NCBI GenBank assembly: GCA_028671895.1
Contig: CM053800.1
Coordinates: 15,583,886-15,647,885, forward strand
DNA length: 64,000 nt
From: Oenanthe sinensis
Lineage: Eukaryota; Streptophyta; Magnoliopsida; Apiales; Apiaceae
Direction of reading: 5' to 3'
The stretch's first letter is position 1, and each line of letters starts with the position of its first letter. Below the pieces are notes generated by a model. It was not told where the DNA came from, did not search any database, and saw only the letters and a list, made by a program, of their open reading frames with translations. The position numbers were made by a program, and so were the translations under genes. This document shows, piece after piece, positions 1 through 11,690 of the stretch.

Positions 1-690
1 AAAAATAAACGGGACAAGATTCAGGGAATATATCTTTTATATATATACCTGGAGGTTGGTACACCCAGTTAAAAATATAACTGGTTCCCGAAGAATAAAA
101 TGAGTTCTTCGCTACTAACACAAAAATATAAGGCTCAGTTCCTATACAAAATATATCTAAATCGGTACAAGGAAAAACTGAGTCCGTAGGGAGTGGTATC
201 TAGGAGTCCTGAGCATTTTTCATTAAAGAACCGGGTCTTAATATCTGACCGAAAGCAAGGTACGGGTGTGTAAAAATTATGTCTCTTGCTCCGGCCATAG
301 CAGTTGCTCACTATATTTTATTTGTGTTGAAGAAGATGACTCTTTTTGATTGAGTGGCTCTCCTCATCTTATCCGTGTAGATTTTAAATCAATAAAGTAG
401 GCAGCTGTAATTTGATTGGTTGAGGGCTAAGTGGCGCCAAGTAATATTTTGTTGCGCCAATACCTTTTTGTTGCGCTAATGTATTACCTTGTTGCGCCAA
501 TATATTTTGTTGCGCTTGGCTTATATGTTGCGCCTCATACAGGTGATATACAGGGGAGACACAACATAGAAATGGAGTTATATCATTTTAACCAAGTCAA
601 GTGGCGCCACTTCAACATTTTGTTGTGCCTGAATGATTTGTTGCGCTAGTATCCTTTGGTTTCTTCGTGTCATGGTCAAAGTATAATTTG
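1..690 (-). repeat. LTR fragment cut by the window edge
   Basis: This stretch matches, in the same orientation and with moderate divergence, the LTR at 62,524-63,410. For example CCCAGTTAAAAATATAACTG occurs at 64-83 and at 62,787-62,806, and the flanking 'gaatatatctttNNtatata' and 'agttcttNgct' blocks also align. By comparison with the right-hand copy, whose primer site lies on its left, this LTR reads on the minus strand and lacks about 200 bases of its 3' end. Its U3 side lies to the right and contains the short-repeat array at 430-660. The right boundary is not defined by a visible target duplication, so 690 is approximate. Confidence 0.5.
430..660. repeat. Array of TTGTTGCGCCAA-like short repeats
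   Basis: About nine variants of TTGTTGCGC(C/T)AA or GTGGCGCCA occur within 230 bases, irregularly spaced. They lie on the U3 side of the left-edge LTR, where other LTRs in this window also carry arrays of private short motifs. A 72-codon ORF through the region is just a reading of the repeats. Confidence 0.55.
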
Positions 691-1674
691 TTCACTGCAC
701 TTTGACCCTATTTTCATTCCTTGATTGAGGTTCACCAACTTCCATTTCTTGTACCAAAGTCTTATCACATTATACCATCTACCCTGAGCTGTTTCCGTTC
801 TTCGACTATAATTCTGAAACTTTCACTTTTCGAACCAAGCTTGTGACACTTTACATCATGCACCCTTTGAGCTGTTTAGCTGTTTGGATGTAACCTCTAC
901 AAATCACTTTTCATACCTTAATAAATAACCGTTATTTCCAAGTATGTTCTTCAATTGGTCTGGTTTATAGACGATTAACTTCGATCCAGGTCTTCGTATT
1001 ATTACTTTACTTACATTGTTAAGTTTGCAACAACTTCATTATTTCGAACACTGACTGTCAATAAAACTGTAACTTCACTGGAATCTTTTCTGGTACTTAG
1101 ACAATGTCTCCATTACTACCACAATCTTGAATACTTCATTCTCTGTTCTTTACTGACGCTTGAACATATAAACGAACTTCTTTCAGTGAGTATAACTTCA
1201 ATACTACAGTTGACTTCTTTAACCTTTGTCTTTACCCTATCTTCAATTCTTCTAGATTCCTATGTTTCAAACACTGTCTATCTTCAATCAATGCTAATAC
1301 ACTGAAATCTTCTAGTGACACTTTTATACTGAATCCTCAACACTTCTAAAACCCTGAAATTCTTTACACATTATTCTTCACTGAGGTATGAACTTTTTTC
1401 AGTGACCTATAGTAGACTTCAAGACTTCTTCTAATGTCTTGATTCACTGTATTTTCCTTATCTTCATTTATTCCTGATTTCCATGTAGACGTAGTATTAT
1501 TTACATGTCTTTTTCTAGTATTGAGTTGTCATGATTACTATTCATACAGCTTAGTAATCTCACAAACATGAAGTACCCAACCCCCAATGGGATTGGTTGT
1601 GTTCGAAGGTGGCCGTATGAATCTCAGGAGTGCTATATCAAAGCTCTCTAATCAACAAAAAATTCCAACATATT
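691..1674. other. No gene seen; T/C-rich decayed DNA
   Basis: There is no ORF of note and no recognisable protein similarity in any frame. The plus strand is rich in 'cttcact'-type words, which may be a decayed low-complexity part of a retroelement. I see no clear termini. Confidence 0.4.
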
Positions 1675-3660
1675 ACCCTATGTGGCTGGCCAACCTGGTG
1701 TTAGTAAAGAACCCAAATGGCAAGTAGAGAACCTGTGTGGACTTTATAGATCTCAACAAACATTTCCCAATGATAACTTCCCAATACGAAGGATCGATCA
1801 ACTAGTAGACTCAATTGCAAGACAAGTCTTGCTCATCTTCATGGACGCTTATTCTGGATACAATCATATTCCCACGCATGAACTACTATTACGTAGGTAT
1901 GCCATTTGGACTTTTACATGTAGGTGCTACCTATCAGAGACTAGTAAATATGATGTTTATGGAATAGATTGGAAAGACCATGGAGGTCTATGTAGATGAC
2001 ATGTTGGTAATATCAAAGGTAGCTACTAACCATGTGGAACACTTTTCAGGGATGTTCAATATCCTAAGGAAATACAAGATGAAGCTTAACCCCAAAAGTA
2101 TGTATTTGTGGTGAAGTCTGGAAAATTTTTAGGTTTTATCACCAATCATTGGGAAATCGAAGTAAATCCCACCAAGATTAAGGAATTGCTAGAAATGAGG
2201 CCCCCCAAAATGATAAAAGAGGTGCAAAGCCTAATAGGAAGGATAACTACTCTTAACAAGTTCGTGTCCAGGTTGTTAGAAAAATGTCAAGAGTTTTTTA
2301 AGCCATAAAGAAAAGAAAGACTTTCAACTGGACCTTAGAATGCGAAGCTGTTTTTCAGAACCTAAAGCAATAATTAGGGAACCCCCACTCTTGTCCAACC
2401 CAACTAATGTAGAGGTACTAATTTTATATCTAGCTATTTTTGTATATTCAATTAGTGTTGTATTTATTCGAGAAGTGGAATGAATTCAATATTTGGTGTA
2501 CTATGTAAGTAAGAGGTTACTTGATGCTAAAACCTGTTACGATATTAGCCTCAATAAAACTAAAGTCTTAATTTCAATCACACACTATTGAGGTAAGGTC
2601 TTGTTATCCCCTTAGGCAGGTTCTCCATAATCCTATGACCTCTAGAAGGCTCATGAAATGGGTTATGGAGCTAGCCAAGACAGTTTGATATCGACTATAA
2701 ACCTAGAAAAGCTATCAAAGGGCAAACGTTGGCTTATTTTTTGCTAGAGTTCCCACCTCATGTTGATATAAGTGAAGAACAAATAATGGAAGAACCTCTG
2801 GACATTGAGGTGCCTACAAAAAGCTGTGCCCTTTGGTGAACTTTATATGTAAATGGTGTAGTAAACGTAGAGGTAGTAGCCAGTGCTGGAAATGTGCTAA
2901 TTAGCACTGAGAAACACCATCTTCAGAGATCGATCCACTTTGCTTTTAATGCCACCAATAATGATGTGGAATACGAGGCCTTAATAGAAAGTTTATAGCT
3001 AGCACTTGAAACGAAGGTTGAACACTTGAAAGCCTTAAGTGATTCAATGTGGATAGTATGACATGCTAGAGGAGGTTTCCAAGCTTGAGGTCCCCGGTCG
3101 GAGCTGTACATGAAACATGTTCAGAAATTAATTGGTAGGTTCAAAGAATTCAAGTTAGAACAAATTCTCATAATAGAAAAAGTAAATGTTGATACATTGG
3201 TAAAGCTTGGCTCCAAAAAAGAAGTAACTGGTCTATTTGGAATAATCCTATTAGAGATTTAGCATCAGCCCAACATAATGGAAAAAGATATTATGACTAT
3301 TGGCCTCGAGGTTCAAGAAGGTAACCTCTGGATCAAAGCCCTTAGACAAGGATATTATAAGCTTATATCAAACAATGGTAAGCAATTTGACAGTAAGGAG
3401 ATGAGAGGTTTATGAAGCACTTGGCATCAAGAAAGGTATGGGGAATCTCCTTGTCAACAGAAGAAGTAGCCTCAAGGTTCAAAGATGGCGGAGCGTACCT
3501 CACCAAAATCTGGGCCTCTATAGGGTTTATAACAAGGACTTTAGACGTAGTTCTAGAACTAACGAAGGGAACATTTATAAAAGCACAATCTGGTGCTTGA
3601 GAAATAGTCAGGGAAATGATAGTCGATGCTTCATCCAACTCACCAGAAGGACGGTCTGAT
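1675..3660 (+). pseudogene. pol: Decayed Ty3/gypsy pol (RT to RNase H, possibly integrase)
   Basis: Broken frames read as a gypsy polyprotein of the Tat/Ogre type. From about 1,680 comes the RT entry (WLANLVLVKN), then a proline-less DFxDLN block, 'FPIRRIDQLVDSI' and 'LIFMDAYSGYNHI'. At 2,108-2,308 is the RT thumb/connection block (FLGFITN, EVNPTKIKELLEM, KEVQSLIGR). At about 2,840-3,000 is an RNase H-like segment (LYVNG, ATNNDVEYEALIESL). Around 3,360-3,420 'SNNGKQFDSKEM' resembles the second catalytic block of an integrase. Stops and frameshifts occur throughout and no gag, LTR or primer site could be tied to it. It is a relic; lineage assignment comes from motif resemblance only. Confidence 0.75.
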
Positions 3661-5426
3661 GAAAAAGGAGTTGGAAACATTCGACATCTGTAGGAAAAAG
3701 AGTCACTATCAATTTTTGGAATTAAATGGGGATTTCATTTAAGAGAAAAAGGAAGAAAAAAGGACTTGTGGTCAGAATTCTAGAGGTTTTCACTAGGATT
3801 GAACCTATCCTTAATGAATTATTAGATAAGTAGAAAAGTATGTGCCAATGAGATCTCATAGGGGATAAATGGACCTCGATTCGGGGAAGAGGTGGTCACT
3901 CCTATCCATTCTGGGAACCTGGTTTGATAGACACATACAAAGGTTTTCTTTTGGATATTTCATCAAATGGGCTTTATGGAGAATGTAGGTATCGACTCGA
4001 CCATGGGAAATACAGGTAAAAGATTTATATACATATGGTTTTAAGGAAAATGTCAAGCAGACAGGTATACAAATTATTTGATCCAATGTATGAAAATTAG
4101 AATAAGCATGTGATATAAAAGATTCTACATAGAATTAATGCAATGGGGAATCTGTATTCAGGGGATGAAAAGTACAACAAGTAAGCCGAACATAAAAGCT
4201 TATATAAGTAGACATTCAAATAGATTTGTGCTTTTCTACACTTAAACAAACAATTCGCGTGTGTACAAGTCTGGGTGAAGTGTGATATGCAGAATAGTTA
4301 TGTGTGCGTTAATAATAAAGTAAGGATGAATTTCTTGTCGTGTAGCTTAGTTTGGAAAAAAGAGATGGAGTTGGAAGGAATAGTGGTGTGTACAAGTTTG
4401 GAAAAAACAAGAGGGAAGGAGCAGGAGAGATAATATATTTTTGAAATATAGTGAATAAGAGAAAGTGGGAATTAAGGAGGTGTATAAGAGGGGTATATAA
4501 AGGCTGAGAGTTAATGGGGAACATAGAGTCCAGGTGGCGTGTTATGAGTACGGTGTGTAGGTTATGGTACAAGTCTCAAAGGAAGGTTAGCAACAACTCC
4601 TTAGTGAGACGGGGCGCGTACCCATGTACCGCGCCTAATAAAGCAAGAAGGTTGTTCAGTGCCCAAGTGTGCCTAGAACTGCTAAATAGTCATTGCAACG
4701 AAGACTCAGGCTTGTACTATGGAATCTCAGAGGTACAATTCTTACATGGAAGAAGGTTAATCATAGATTAACAAAAGTTCATTTTAAGATCATTATTACA
4801 ACAAGGCCTAGGCCATAATAAGAGTCTTAAGCTGACTGTGGAAGACTTAGCCTTGTATCTCTTGTTTCTTACAATGTGTTAGCTCACATGAGCTTAGAGG
4901 TACACTGATAAGGGTGAACCTCAATTTATGATTATGGGAAGCTGATTGAGCCGTGTAGACCTATTTGTATTAGTTTCTGTTACATTTAATGATGTCAAAG
5001 ATCTGGGGGTAGTTGTTGTACCTATAATGTAACATGGACTCCATTTAGGCCCATGAGGTGAGGGGGCCTAATCCATGGTGAGAAACAGTGGTCAAGATAA
5101 CAACATTCAATAGTTGTTCAGCTGCTGCATGAGGTTTTTAAGGAATGAGAGAACCTACAAGAAGGTTCGGATATTCGGACAATGACATATTAACCTATTT
5201 ATAAGGAATAACCTATGTACAGGAGATGATATGAGGACTATATGCATATGGGTAGAGCTCCACACGACTGATAGATAGAGAGGCCAATATTTACTGATGA
5301 GGTTTAAGTTAGTTTGGGGTACCTCTTAGAGAATGATGTACGCCTATCTTGTGGTTATTCGAGGCTATAAGCAAGGGTTGAGATAACAATGCATAATTGA
5401 AGGATGGTGGCACATGAATGGATGTC
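3661..5426. other. No gene seen
   Basis: Short ORFs on both strands have no recognisable similarity and no supporting signals. The left part may be the untranslated tail of the gypsy relic. A purine-rich stretch on the plus strand lies at about 4,340-4,480. The right part ends at the target site of the solo LTR. Confidence 0.4.
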
Positions 5427-5431
5427 GGAAG

Positions 5432-6980
5432 TGTTGGGTTCCGAGGCATAAAACGCAGCGGATTAAACGTAAATATAACGAAAAATTTCGGAACCCTAAC
5501 GCAGGATCATGTATAAGATTAACAGATTATGGTGAAACGGAATCATACCTTTGTTTGGTCTTGACTACTACGAACTCAACGGAGATCCTAGATTTCACGA
5601 CTTGTGTCTTCCTCTTGAAAACACCTCTATGGTATCCACACGATCACCTTCAAGAACGTCTCACGATCTTGATTATGGAACGGATGTACTAGCCTCCTCT
5701 AGATGATTTCGAAATTTGCCTCTGCCTTTTCTGCTGCTAGGGTTCGTTTTTCTCAAAAACTTCCTACCTATTAACCCTACATTATCTATTTATAATGGTT
5801 GGTTAATAGGCCCATAATAACAACCCATAACAGCAAAGCCTAACCCATATAGGTTTAGGATTAAATAATAAAACCGAATTTTATTATTTAATTAATAACT
5901 AAGTCACACTTAATTATTAATGGCAGAATTCAAATTCGAATTTATATTATTTCAATTAATTAAGTCTCACTTAATTAATATAATAAAATTCAAATAATCA
6001 TCAATTAATTTAAATCTATAATTTAAATTAATTATTCCTTTAAGTACTCTATGTGTGTGACCCTATAGGCTATTATTTAATTAGCAATAATTTTATTCTC
6101 CAATAAAATTATAAACAATGAGCGGTATCTAGTGATACATCATTGCTACCCAATTAAATAATAATTAAATCGTGATTCGATAAAACCTTTCGTGATTAAT
6201 GTTTCCGTGTAATATAATCTCTTTAACCATATATATTATAGATTAAACTCGAGGCATGTATTTAGTCATCCTCTTCAACATTTAATCCGGGTTTACTTGA
6301 TCCATGAGTAGACTATGAAAACAAATCATTATTTGAGCACGGCCATGCATCTTATAGTCTCACTCAATCAAGAGGCCAATAATATCTCTCCTAATTATAG
6401 GAGGGTTAAATCCTTTATCTATCATTCATATTTCTCATACGACTCATGATATACCCGATGTCCACTTTTATCATCACCCGGTCAAAGGTAACTTTTAATG
6501 TAGTCAAAGTATATTAATCCTCGTATAGAAATATAATGATCTCAAGTCAAAGGATCATTACACCATTATCACTGTGAGTCTTTCTTATGACTTTATTAAA
6601 CATGAAGAATCTCACTGTGGGTCTGTCCAGTATCATGTACTCCTACATATACCTATGTATTGACTTTAGTATCCCCATACTTATAACCAATGAGATGTGG
6701 TTATCAGTCAAACAACATACTAGTCTATTTATGTATTATTATTGTCCTATAATAATAATACTCGACTAGGGACATTTAAGAATATGATATATTATATAAT
6801 CTCAAGTTCAAGTCATGTACTAAACTATACAACGTGTATCATGATTCTAAGGACATTTATTATGCTAACAAATATATCGCAGTAATTAAAGTCATAATAA
6901 ATATGTTTATTGAATAATCAATTGACATAAAGGTTTATCAAAATAAACATTGTATTGCCTCTAGGGCACCTACACCAACA
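5432..6980. mobile_element. Solo LTR with perfect 5-bp target duplication
   Basis: This 1,549-bp unit begins TGTTGGG and ends ACACCAACA, giving a TGTTGG/CCAACA terminal inverted repeat. It is flanked by identical GGAAG copies at 5,427-5,431 and 6,981-6,985. It contains no coding sequence, primer site or second LTR, as expected after LTR-LTR recombination. A diverged second copy of the same family lies at 16,112-17,645; shared blocks include 'aatgagcggNatctagtNatacatcattgctacc' and 'actcgaggcatgtatt'. The superfamily cannot be told from an LTR alone. Confidence 0.85.
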
Positions 6981-6994
6981 GGAAGAGGATCTGT

Positions 6995-7441
6995 ATGAGG
7001 TTCTCAGTGGTAGACGAGGTTCAGGTTTTTAGAGGGGATCCTGGACATGTTTTTAACCCTTTAGGTGACTGGGAGAAGTATATTTCTACATGTTTTAGTC
7101 ACCGTGTGAACAATTATAAAAATCTCATTACCAAATTTGCTCAAAGTAGAAAATCCGGTGAGACTAACACAAGTATGTTTATGAAAATCAATAAATTAAT
7201 TGACCTAAGAGTTGATCTAATTTCACTTGGAGGGGTGAGAAATTTAAGTGATATGAGTAAAAATATTCCTGAGGAAATAATAAATATAGCATTTATTATT
7301 TCATTTATTAGACCTAGTATGGTCCAAAGGCTTGGGACCTTGAAACGAACTAGGAAAATAAATCCTAGGATCAACTGGATTTCTAATCCAAAGATCAACT
7401 GGATTTATAAGTCCAACCAACAAGCCCTGTTGAAGCTATAA
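6995..7441 (+). pseudogene. Possible gypsy gag fragment
   Basis: A 148-codon ORF contains 'GDWEKYISTCFSHRVNNYKNL' followed by 'KFAQSRKSGETNTSMF'. This vaguely recalls the gag core of Tat-type Ty3/gypsy elements (W-E-x-L, then F-x-x-SRR-x-x-T-x-x-S-L/M-F). There is no start-codon context, zinc knuckle or continuation. It was originally contiguous with the sequence left of the solo LTR at 5,432-6,980. It could equally be a chance ORF. Confidence 0.3.
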
Positions 7442-7444
7442 GCC

Positions 7445-7870
7445 CTTTAATCCTTTGTTATTAATTAATTTCGTAATTAATTAATAAAGGCTCAGTAAAG
7501 GCCCAAGAAGTCTGTTGAAGGCCCTTATCCTAGAAAGATCTAGAAACCCTAGCGTGGGAAGAGTCCATTGAGGACCCTCATTCCTAAGAGGTTTCAACAA
7601 CCTTATCACTAGGAGACTTGACCGCCAAGTCTCCTAATTATAATCTGATTCCAAGGCCCTCGTGTGCCTATATAAATGGCTTAACCGCTCATTCTTATAA
7701 CTACGTTGTTGACTTGATTCTCACACTCACTGAGATACATAGGCAGTTAATGAGGACCTGAGATAGTTACGAAACTATAATGCAGCCATTAAAACTCGAA
7801 GCTCTCTCTCAAACCCTAACATTAATTACGTATTAAATACACCTAGTTTTTAATCCTTAATATTAAGTTA
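7445..7870 (+). promoter_or_regulatory. TATA-containing promoter-like region, possibly an LTR remnant
   Basis: A TATATAAAT box at about 7,670 is followed by a C/T-rich stretch with 'ctctctctcaaaccctaac', as in plant LTR or gene 5' regions. No coding sequence follows; the DNA becomes AT-rich from 7,870. A remnant LTR is the simplest reading, but no ends are visible. Confidence 0.3.
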
Positions 7871-8931
7871 CCAAATTTATTAATTACTTATATAATTATT
7901 TCAATATATATTGTATATTTATAAAAATACAAATATATTAATAAAATAAACTAACTTTTAATTATATGTTTTATAATATATTAAAATAATGTTTATTAAT
8001 AGCCTTTAAAAAATATCAACCACGTCTATTCACTAAATGCTAATTAAAATTAATTAGATTAATGGTCTGAATAGAATATATGATAAATTAAATAGCTTCA
8101 GAGATTATAAGAATTTTTTGACGTTTGTTTTTAACATGCTAAAATAAATTACTGTATTATAATTAAAATTTTAAAGCCTGCATAAGAAGAATATTCCTTG
8201 TTGTTTTCCTTTTCCTTTTTAATAATGCTACTTTATAACTCATGCGATGCAAAAATTTCTTTAAACTTTTTAATATTTTTTAAATGAGTTGAATATTTTG
8301 AGCCGTGATTAAATTAAAATATTAGATTGTATATGATATAACATTTTAAATAGATAAAAGAGTAATTATATTATATCATGAAATTTAATTAATTAGATGT
8401 TATTTTAAAACTTAAAATAATTAAAATAATAATAATATTATAATATTTGTGAGATTCGATTATAAGTGACAATTTTAAATAAATTGGCCGGATAGTTTGG
8501 GAGTGATTAAATTGAGATGTTTAGATTGTATTTAGTATATAATTTTAATAAAATTTAATATAGATAAAATAATAATAATATTATACCATTCAAGAAATTT
8601 AATTGATTAATTATTATTTTAAATGAATTAGAGAGTTTGAGCCTTTGTGAGATGGATTATGTAAATAGACTATAATTAATACAACTATATTACATAAAAT
8701 TAAATCGTAAATATGATTATTAACATAAGTGTAAATCAAAATATGGGGTAATATAATACTACAGAATTGCGAGAGACAAACTGATACGATTATACAAAAC
8801 ACTTCCAATTTTCTAGATATTCATCTTTATTCCATCACTCAATCTTATGCATGTGTGTATATGCCATGCATGACATGCTACATATTTTAATTTCAAATTA
8901 AAGGATAATAAGCATAGTTAAAATTAAAGAC
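7871..8931. repeat. AT-rich DNA with a diverged direct duplication
   Basis: No gene is seen. Two related blocks, about 8,297-8,412 and 8,497-8,625, share in order 'gtgattaaattNagat', 'ttagattgtat', 'aNatagataaaa', 'taataNtattataNcat', 'gaaatttaattNatta' and 'ttattttaaa'. They look like an old tandem duplication of about 200 bp. The rest is low-complexity AT. Confidence 0.5.
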
Positions 8932-9219
8932 TTAGCCAAACAGCCTCCTGAAAAATCCTTTCTTTGGATAATCTGCAATGACCAATCCACCATACATTTT
9001 GGCTGCCTCATTACAATCAATTATAACACCAGCTTTGCTAGGAGCAGCTTCAGTAGCCATTCGGTAAATTCTTGGTTTTGGATTTTGATGAATTTTCGGG
9101 TGAGTCCCTGGTTTAGCCTCCACGAAACGGCCTCTTCGGCCGTTAGGCATGGGACAAGCATCCAGCATGTCGAACCCCTCCATGGCAATTTTAAGAAGCT
9201 TATCCTCTTGACAGGCCAT
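8932..9219 (-). CDS. Uncharacterised 95-aa protein, possible host gene
   Basis: This ORF is not part of any transposon seen here. Its composition is protein-like: an N-terminal helix-like 'KLLKIAMEGFDMLDACP', a basic and proline-rich middle, then 'DCNEAAKMYGGLVIADY' and a basic aromatic tail (KKGFFRRLFG). There is no signal peptide or membrane segment. A TATAAAT on the minus strand at about 9,333-9,342 lies roughly 115 bases upstream of the ATG, a reasonable spacing for a short plant 5' UTR. I do not recognise the family and assign no function. A small single-exon, plant-specific protein is plausible. It could also be a chance ORF, though its codon usage is markedly less AT-biased than its flanks. 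Confidence 0.5.
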   Translation of the reverse strand: MACQEDKLLKIAMEGFDMLDACPMPNGRRGRFVEAKPGTHPKIHQNPKPRIYRMATEAAPSKAGVIIDCNEAAKMYGGLVIADYPKKGFFRRLFG

Positions 9220-9935
9220 TGTTTGTGAATTAAGAATAAAACTTGAAAGAATTTATATTCAAAGCTAGCTGGTTAACTACACTCTTTGCGAGATTTTTTG
9301 TTGATATAAGTCTGACACGAACTGAATAAGGGAATTTATAGCTTTAGAAAGCAATATTCTTATCAAGTTTAATGTTGTTTAAATTAAATGATCGAGAAGA
9401 TATGGGAAAGAGATTGAGGATTTTAAGATCGATCTTACCTAATTTCACTGACATTATACTCAAATTTTATATTAAAACATGAGGGTGATATATATATATA
9501 TATATATTAATTTTAGAGTATTATATATAGTCACAAATTTATTATTAAAAATTTATACTAAAACATTTTATTATTTTAGGAAATTTCATGAGTTCAATCT
9601 TAGGTTTCTTTTTCTGGGAAATTATAATATATAACTTCCTCATGGTTCAAAGCATATGTGATCGTATTTTTTAAGCAAGTGCATGTGTGATAGTCATAAT
9701 TAATTAGTTAGTTGAACGGAATAACTTTAGTTATAGTTAATTAGTAGATTATACCTTATAATTGATTGATACGATCAGAAATGAATCTTATACGATATGT
9801 TAAAATTTACTTGCAACGGTGTGCCATAAGATTAATATATACAGATTAGATTATATATAGATCAAGCGTGTGTATTACTGCATATCTGATCACGATTCTT
9901 TTAAAAAAGTATATTTGCGGTTATAAAGCGGAAAC
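9220..9935. other. Upstream region of the 95-aa ORF; otherwise no gene
   Basis: The first 130 bases contain the putative minus-strand TATA box (about 9,333-9,342). A short (TA)n run lies at about 9,490-9,508. The rest is AT-rich with no ORF or repeat I can define. Confidence 0.4.
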
Positions 9936-9938
9936 TAA

Positions 9939-10418
9939 GGGCTACATTCAATCCAGATTTTAAAATATTATTTATAGTCGACTGATTTTTATTGATGGCA
10001 TTTGATTCAAGATTTCATGCAGAGTCGATATATTATATACATAATTCATAAAGTTCACGTTGAATCCACTAGAATCTCTCGTACTAGAAAAAAATTTGAA
10101 ACATAAAAATTCAACATATATTATGAATATTTAAAATTCATCAGTGTTAATAAATTTTTGAATCCAACATATATTATGGATATTTAAAATTCATCAGTGT
10201 TAATAAATTTTTGAATATCTATAGATTTTAATTGATTAATAATAATTCAGGTTGAATACCCTTGATTAAAATCCTGATTGAATATTCTTAAATTTTTAAT
10301 ACAATTTAAAATCCTAATTGAATACCTGATTTTAAAGTATTGTTTAAAATCCTATTTAAATATCCCAGATTCTTAAAATATAAAAAAATATTGCAGAATT
10401 CGGATTGAATACACCCCC
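9939..10418. mobile_element. Tourist-like MITE (TAA target duplication)
   Basis: The 480-bp unit starts GGGCTACATTCAATCCAG and ends with the near-complement CGGATTGAATACACCCCC. TAA lies on both sides (9,936-9,938 and 10,419-10,421), as in the PIF/Harbinger superfamily. The interior has no ORF but repeats words like 'TTAAAATCCTNATTGAATA' several times and carries a 53-bp tandem duplication starting at 10,112 and 10,165. A non-autonomous DNA element is the best reading; the TIRs are imperfect, so it is not young. Confidence 0.65.
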
Positions 10419-10482
10419 TAATAGAGATTAAGGTTTTCTTAATACTCTATCAATCATAAAATAATTAACTTTTGTTTTGGAT

Positions 10483-11117
10483 AGTGATATATGCACACTC
10501 AAAATTTATTGGTACACACCTTTATTTGTGTATTTTACCAAACTATTCTTGATATTATTTCTTATTTATTTTACGTTTATTTAAGCTACACAAAACAAAT
10601 CATTACTTCTTCTACTTAATTTAATATCTTTATATTATTATAGACATAATTTATTATTATTATTATTATAGCATAAAACATGTTTATATGAACAACGTTA
10701 AAAATAGGTAAAAATATCTCGCATTTTCATGTTCCGAACCATAGTAATTCAATTACACACAAGATTATAATATTTTTCATATTTAAATTATAAATATTAA
10801 AATAAATATTTTTAAAATTTAGTGTGTTAGTAATAAAATCTATCTTGTATTTCTTTTAATTACATTTTAAATTGCATGTCAATTAAATTAAAAACATAAC
10901 CCACCTAATAAAAATTACTTCAATTTAAAATATTAAAATTAAAATAAAGGTATAAAATTAAAATAATTTTATATATTATTTAAACCCAAATCGAAACACT
11001 TTTGGATGGACAAAAGTGAAACTTACTGAGCAAAAGTCACGTATGACAAAAAAGGTTACTTTGGTTTAGTTTAAATAAAAGTTTGTACGAATAAATTTAG
11101 GGTGTGCATATATCATT
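10483..11117. mobile_element. Second MITE-like element with long inverted termini
   Basis: The left end AGTGATATATGCACACTC continues into AAATTTATTGGTAC. The right end, reverse-complemented, reads AATGATATATGCACACCC and continues AAATTTATTCGTAC, so about 35 bases are inverted with few mismatches. Possible 9-bp flanks (gttttggat / attttttat) match at only six positions, so the superfamily is undecided (Mutator or hAT type possible). The interior is AT-rich, with a (TTA)n tract near 10,650 and no ORF. Confidence 0.55.
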
Positions 11118-11690
11118 ATTTTTTATTTTTGTTAGTTAAATTAACTAATATTTGACTTAATATTACACATAATATATAATTAACAAAAAATTAAAAATTA
11201 TATTATTAAAAAATATATTTAATAAATTTTAAAATGTATTTTTAAGTTTTTGAAAATTATAAAAAAATAATTTTTAATTTACAATTTGGTTAATTTAACC
11301 ACACATAAGACACTTGTTGTTTGTGAGAGTAGTTAATTGGGGTTAGGTTACCATAGATATTCGTCCAGAAAGTGAAAGTAAGACGATTCATACTGAACGA
11401 GATTTATTTAAATTTTAAAGTTATAAAAAGATCACATTATAGAAATTGAAAATATCAGAGATTCTTTCAAGGAAAAGTAACATTATTTCTTTCTAGACTT
11501 GTTTGATTCTGTAAATTGGAAAGTACGTTTAAGTGAACTTAAATCGATCACAGTCATAACTCAGATATCATTCTAGCAGAATTGAGGTTACTAAAATCAT
11601 CGTCGTCTTTCTAGGTTAGTTCTGGATAGTACATTTCACCAACATTTAGTCCAAAAACCTGTCACTTGCTTAATAATATATATCATATAT
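11118..11690. other. No gene seen
   Basis: AT-rich DNA continues to the left end of the LTR-like block at 11,691. No ORF or defined repeat is evident. Confidence 0.4.

Noticed and set aside
4514..4771. 85-codon ORF
   Set aside because: It has no recognisable domain and no promoter or neighbour support; composition is like the surrounding decayed repeat DNA.
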